A stretch of DNA of 8,241 bases from FEN-987 sp049521055 (GTDB taxonomy: Archaea; Thermoproteota; Bathyarchaeia; 40CM-2-53-6), in assembly GCA_049521055.1 (NCBI GenBank), contig JBEKPE010000144.1:1-8241 (forward strand), given 5' to 3'. Position numbers and translations under genes: made by a program. The notes under the pieces were generated by a model that saw only the letters and a program-made list of their open reading frames with translations, had not been told where the DNA came from and did no database searches. This document shows positions 5,830-8,241 of this stretch, one piece after another (the first letter of the stretch is position 1; each line of letters starts with the position of its first letter).

Positions 5830-7582
5830 TGCTCGGTGAACTGCCCGGCTGAGTGACTTCATAGATTACCGTATCGTCGATTACAGCGATGTATCTTAAG
5901 CCAGCCGTCGAATTCGCTTCTGCCAAAACTTGAGAAAGAGTCACGGGTCCGTATTTGACAACATAACTGCTCTTGTGGATCAAGATATAGCGTATGTTCA
6001 AGGTCTTAAGTAGCGATACATTCACGGTTGTGAGTTCACCCTTGTCATTTGGTTGCAGAAACGATATCGATGACAAATAGGCCGTCAAGTCAGCGGGTGC
6101 AATATTAATGAATCCAGATGTGGTGTACTGCTTTGCTATCAGCATATGGTAGCCTGCGTCCGTGTCGCCATATGTTACCGGATATTCTAGGATACCGAAC
6201 TTTCCTGGCTGGTTAGATAACCAAACATACACGTTGCTATTATGATGTGCCGGATCCGTCATTGGATACGGGATGGCTGGAACAATCTCGAACAGGAGAA
6301 GTCCGATCAATATAGCCCCTACCAATTGTGATCTAGCCCTTGGTCGAATCATCTTTGTGTGCAAAATGTAATTCATTCCGATCGCTGAAGTCAAACTAAC
6401 AAAGAGCAAGGCGCCAACACCCAATCTGGCTATGACCCGAACAGCTCTGAAGAGTGGTAGCCACAACAATAGACTGTACGGCTCGACATTGTACGAGAGA
6501 CCAAAGACCTTCAGGAATGGTCCTAGGGAAATAATGACAAAACCTGAGGCGACTAATGCAAATTTGATTGATGTTAGATCGCGCTTCACGACGACCGCGT
6601 AGAAGGCAAGAAGGAGCGGCGTGACGCCCAAGTACAAATCACGTTCCACAAGGTTTCCCCATTGAAATGGACTGAAAGGGAAGTTGGAGTAAAACTTCAA
6701 AAGTAATGGGCCGAAAACAGGATGGAGAAAACTAGGGAGTAAGTAATCGAGGGGACTTGCACCCCAAGAGGCATATTCGATTGGGGCCCAAGGAGGAGGG
6801 TTAGGCAACCTCAACGCTACTAAAACTATCAACAGTCCAAGCGTGGGACAACCAAAGCCCAGGAGTGGGTGGAGATTTGACTTCACGGCGAGCGTCAATT
6901 TCTTCTTCTTGATCAATTGCAGAATTCTTGGAGTTATCCAGAAGACTGCGTAGAAGAAGTAAACGAATATCGCCACAATCGCAGCGTACCCGTTTGTCAA
7001 ACATGTGAGCACCCCGAATATTCCAGTTAAGAAAGCAAGCTTAGCAGTAGGCTTCTTCAGAAGCCGATTGAGGGACATCACCAGAAGCGGCAACCAGAAG
7101 GGTCCAAAGATACTGAAATGTCCTAGTGCATGGGCCATTTGAAATGCACCGAACCCAAAAGTGATGCCTCCGAATATGGCCGCCGTCCGAGACTTCACAA
7201 GGTCATAACACATCAAGTATGCTGAGGCAGCGGAGAGCCAGATGCTAAGAATCGAAAGTAGGTTGTAGGCCAAAATGTACTGTCCAGTCAAAATCACGGG
7301 AAGGGCAAAAATAGCATCGAGTGAAAACCCGTTCAGGTAAACCAGAAGATTAACACCATGCGGATAGAACTGCTGAATATCGTTAAGTAATGGGTATCCG
7401 TTCGCGAAAGCCTCGCGATACCAGCCAAACCATCCCAACCACAATATGTTGTCTCCATCCACCCCCAGCAACATTGTGGTGATGTGGAAGCATAAAGGGT
7501 AGGTGAAAACTAGGGTCAGCATCAAGAACGCTAACGCGATACTCAGATTCGATAGAAAACCAGAAACCCGTGACAAAGGCAT
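5771..7582 (-). CDS. Large GT-C-type membrane protein with C-terminal extracytoplasmic domain, putative glycosyltransferase
   Basis: This is a 603-residue protein with about 11-13 membrane helices over residues 8-435, then a soluble, probably outer-face domain (437-603). The first outer loop holds GVDGDNILWLGW (40-51), giving the acidic residues expected at a GT-C active site. QFYPHGVN follows at 71-78, GHFSIFGPFWLP at 154-165 and FRAVRVIARLG at 378-388. This order (acidic loop, YP-G motif, gH...wlP, R..R near the last helices, then a LEYP-containing domain) is seen in YfhO-like and related uncharacterised membrane glycosyltransferases. An in-frame TTG at 7609 would add nine residues, but it lies at a TATA-like box (7611-7620), so I prefer ATG 7582. 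The last 20 or so residues after VIYEV look unconserved and overlap the small plus-strand membrane ORF. Likely role: sugar transfer from a lipid carrier to surface glycans. Substrate unknown. Confidence 0.78.
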   Translation of the reverse strand: MPLSRVSGFLSNLSIALAFLMLTLVFTYPLCFHITTMLLGVDGDNILWLGWFGWYREAFANGYPLLNDIQQFYPHGVNLLVYLNGFSLDAIFALPVILTGQYILAYNLLSILSIWLSAASAYLMCYDLVKSRTAAIFGGITFGFGAFQMAHALGHFSIFGPFWLPLLVMSLNRLLKKPTAKLAFLTGIFGVLTCLTNGYAAIVAIFVYFFYAVFWITPRILQLIKKKKLTLAVKSNLHPLLGFGCPTLGLLIVLVALRLPNPPPWAPIEYASWGASPLDYLLPSFLHPVFGPLLLKFYSNFPFSPFQWGNLVERDLYLGVTPLLLAFYAVVVKRDLTSIKFALVASGFVIISLGPFLKVFGLSYNVEPYSLLLWLPLFRAVRVIARLGVGALLFVSLTSAIGMNYILHTKMIRPRARSQLVGAILIGLLLFEIVPAIPYPMTDPAHHNSNVYVWLSNQPGKFGILEYPVTYGDTDAGYHMLIAKQYTTSGFINIAPADLTAYLSSISFLQPNDKGELTTVNVSLLKTLNIRYILIHKSSYVVKYGPVTLSQVLAEANSTAGLRYIAVIDDTVIYEVTQPGSSPSITLCTERIFVTRLAVAAVD

Positions 7583-7610
7583 TTTCAGCCAACATCTAGC
7601 ATCTAACAAG

Positions 7611-7620
7611 GCATAAATCC
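7611..7620 (-). promoter_or_regulatory. Probable TATA box of the large membrane-protein gene
   Basis: GGATTTATGC on the minus strand contains TTTATG centred about 32 bases upstream of ATG 7582. That spacing predicts transcription starting only a few bases before the ATG, a short-leader arrangement common in archaea. It argues against the upstream TTG at 7609 as start and suggests the gene can be transcribed separately from the Nudix gene 89 bases upstream. Confidence 0.4.
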
Positions 7621-7671
7621 GTTCGCATCAAGTCAACGAACTCTCCAGTGACCAAATCTCGGTCTCAAAAG

Positions 7672-8178
7672 TTATCGCCGCAAACGGTTTCGTCTAATAA
7701 AATTCTTTGACTCGGTAACATGATTCCATCTCCTAACCATAAGAAGATAATTCTTCCCAAGTCGTTTGGGAGGCGTTCTCGACCAAGTGAACTTTGAGAA
7801 CTCAAATTTGTCGACTCTGGGTTCTCCGGAAATGTAATTTGCGACAAGTGAAATCACTATGTCCGACCGCTTTGGAAAATTGACCGGAAAGACGCCATTC
7901 AGATAAAGCTGATCAAAAGTCAGTCCGTATTCCTTCGCGATTCTGGACGCACACTGAAGCAGACCTTCCCCACGAAAGATCCGGCCTCCCAACAGTGCCC
8001 AAAGGTTCCGGTAGGGGGAAATCAGTCGCCACCCGTACAAGATTCTACTATCTGGCCTCTGGAAAATTATGTCGACGCATGGAATCGGCATTCTCTCAAT
8101 GATTTTGTTCCAGAGTCTTGTCGGTATCCAATCTTCTTTCGACACGCCAGGCTTCGCAGACTGAAGCATTCGGGCCAT
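7672..8178 (-). CDS. Nudix hydrolase, possibly nucleotide-sugar (GDP-mannose-like) hydrolase
   Basis: Nudix enzymes cleave nucleoside diphosphates linked to another group, using Mg2+. The opening MPIPCVDIIFQ (30-40) and GWRLISPYRNLWALLGGRI (49-67) are typical of the fold. The Nudix box starts at Gly65 with five residues to Glu71, then seven to Arg79, then Ile-Ala-Lys-Glu83-Tyr-Gly85-Leu. Against the canonical GX5EX7REUXEEXGU it lacks Glu after the Arg (Ile80) and is one residue short, with only one of the paired Glu. The GGRIFRGE start and hydrophobic residue after Arg recall GDP-mannose mannosyl hydrolases, whose box is also atypical. Because the next gene downstream is a membrane sugar transferase, a nucleotide-sugar substrate is plausible but inferred. 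At 168 residues it has the usual Nudix length, with a very basic C-terminus (RRNRLRR). Start is ATG 8178; ATG 8169 is an alternative. No Shine-Dalgarno site is visible. Confidence 0.82.
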   Translation of the reverse strand: MARMLQSAKPGVSKEDWIPTRLWNKIIERMPIPCVDIIFQRPDSRILYGWRLISPYRNLWALLGGRIFRGEGLLQCASRIAKEYGLTFDQLYLNGVFPVNFPKRSDIVISLVANYISGEPRVDKFEFSKFTWSRTPPKRLGKNYLLMVRRWNHVTESKNFIRRNRLRR

Positions 8179-8218
8179 TTGATTTTCAGCCGCAGCTTGG
8201 TTGCTTCTCGGTTATGAG

Positions 8219-8226
8219 ATTTTAAG
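8219..8226 (-). promoter_or_regulatory. Possible TATA box of the Nudix gene
   Basis: CTTAAAAT on the minus strand lies about 44 bases upstream of ATG 8178, predicting a leader of about 18 bases. It is close to the window edge and the consensus match is modest; CATAACC just downstream (8216-8210) is an alternative. Confidence 0.25.
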
Positions 8227-8241
8227 CAAGAATGGGGGAGG

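Noticed and set aside
7583..7609. TTG at 7609 as the start of the large membrane protein
   Set aside because: It lies next to the TATA-like box and would fall upstream of the expected transcription start; ATG 7582 gives a normal N-terminus before the first helix.

Overview
The window looks archaeal. The clearest sign is an archaeal-type nicotinamide-nucleotide adenylyltransferase (GRFQPFHLGH and STEIR signatures). Supporting signs are a decayed archaeal-type S-adenosylmethionine hydrolase (DUF62), a secreted protein with a PEF-CTERM-like tail, several multi-pass GT-C-like membrane proteins, and A/T-rich TATA-like boxes close upstream of some starts. The phylum cannot be fixed from the sequence alone; a Thermoproteota/Thaumarchaeota-type or Thermoplasmatota-type lineage would fit. 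I see no phage, transposase, CRISPR, tRNA or rRNA features.

Left part (1-2563). On the plus strand a DNA-repair methyltransferase (O6-alkylguanine type) is followed 12 bases later by the NAD-biosynthesis adenylyltransferase. Converging on them from the minus strand is a two-gene unit: a secreted, C-terminally anchored protein of unknown function, then a broken DUF62 gene. The DUF62 gene has lost about 40-45 codons in the middle, changed frame at the junction, and carries Gln where the family has its catalytic His. Its 3' end overlaps the end of the adenylyltransferase gene by 38 bases.

Middle part (2564-5829). A gene-free stretch of about 310 bases separates the divergent minus-strand surface-protein gene from two plus-strand membrane-protein genes. 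The first resembles GT87/DUF2029-type dolichyl- or polyprenyl-phosphate-sugar-dependent glycosyltransferases and is split by a one-base frameshift at a GGGG run. The second is an intact GT-C-like protein with roughly a dozen membrane segments. After it lies a small membrane ORF whose frame continues past an in-frame TGA into a second hydrophobic segment and a basic tail.

Right part (5771-8178). Two minus-strand genes, each with a possible TATA box of its own, encode a Nudix hydrolase and a large membrane protein of the GT-C type with a C-terminal soluble domain. The Nudix protein resembles GDP-mannose hydrolases in part of its motif.

Taken together, the right two thirds looks like an envelope-glycosylation neighbourhood: membrane sugar transferases using lipid-linked sugars, a Nudix enzyme that may act on nucleotide sugars, and a surface protein with N-glycosylation sequons as a possible client. 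This link is inference from context. The most notable property of the window is the number of lesions (DUF62 deletion plus active-site change, GT frameshift, in-frame TGA, one-residue-short Nudix box). They point either to a locus in decay or, for the single-base ones, to sequence or assembly errors. I found no convincing previously undescribed system.
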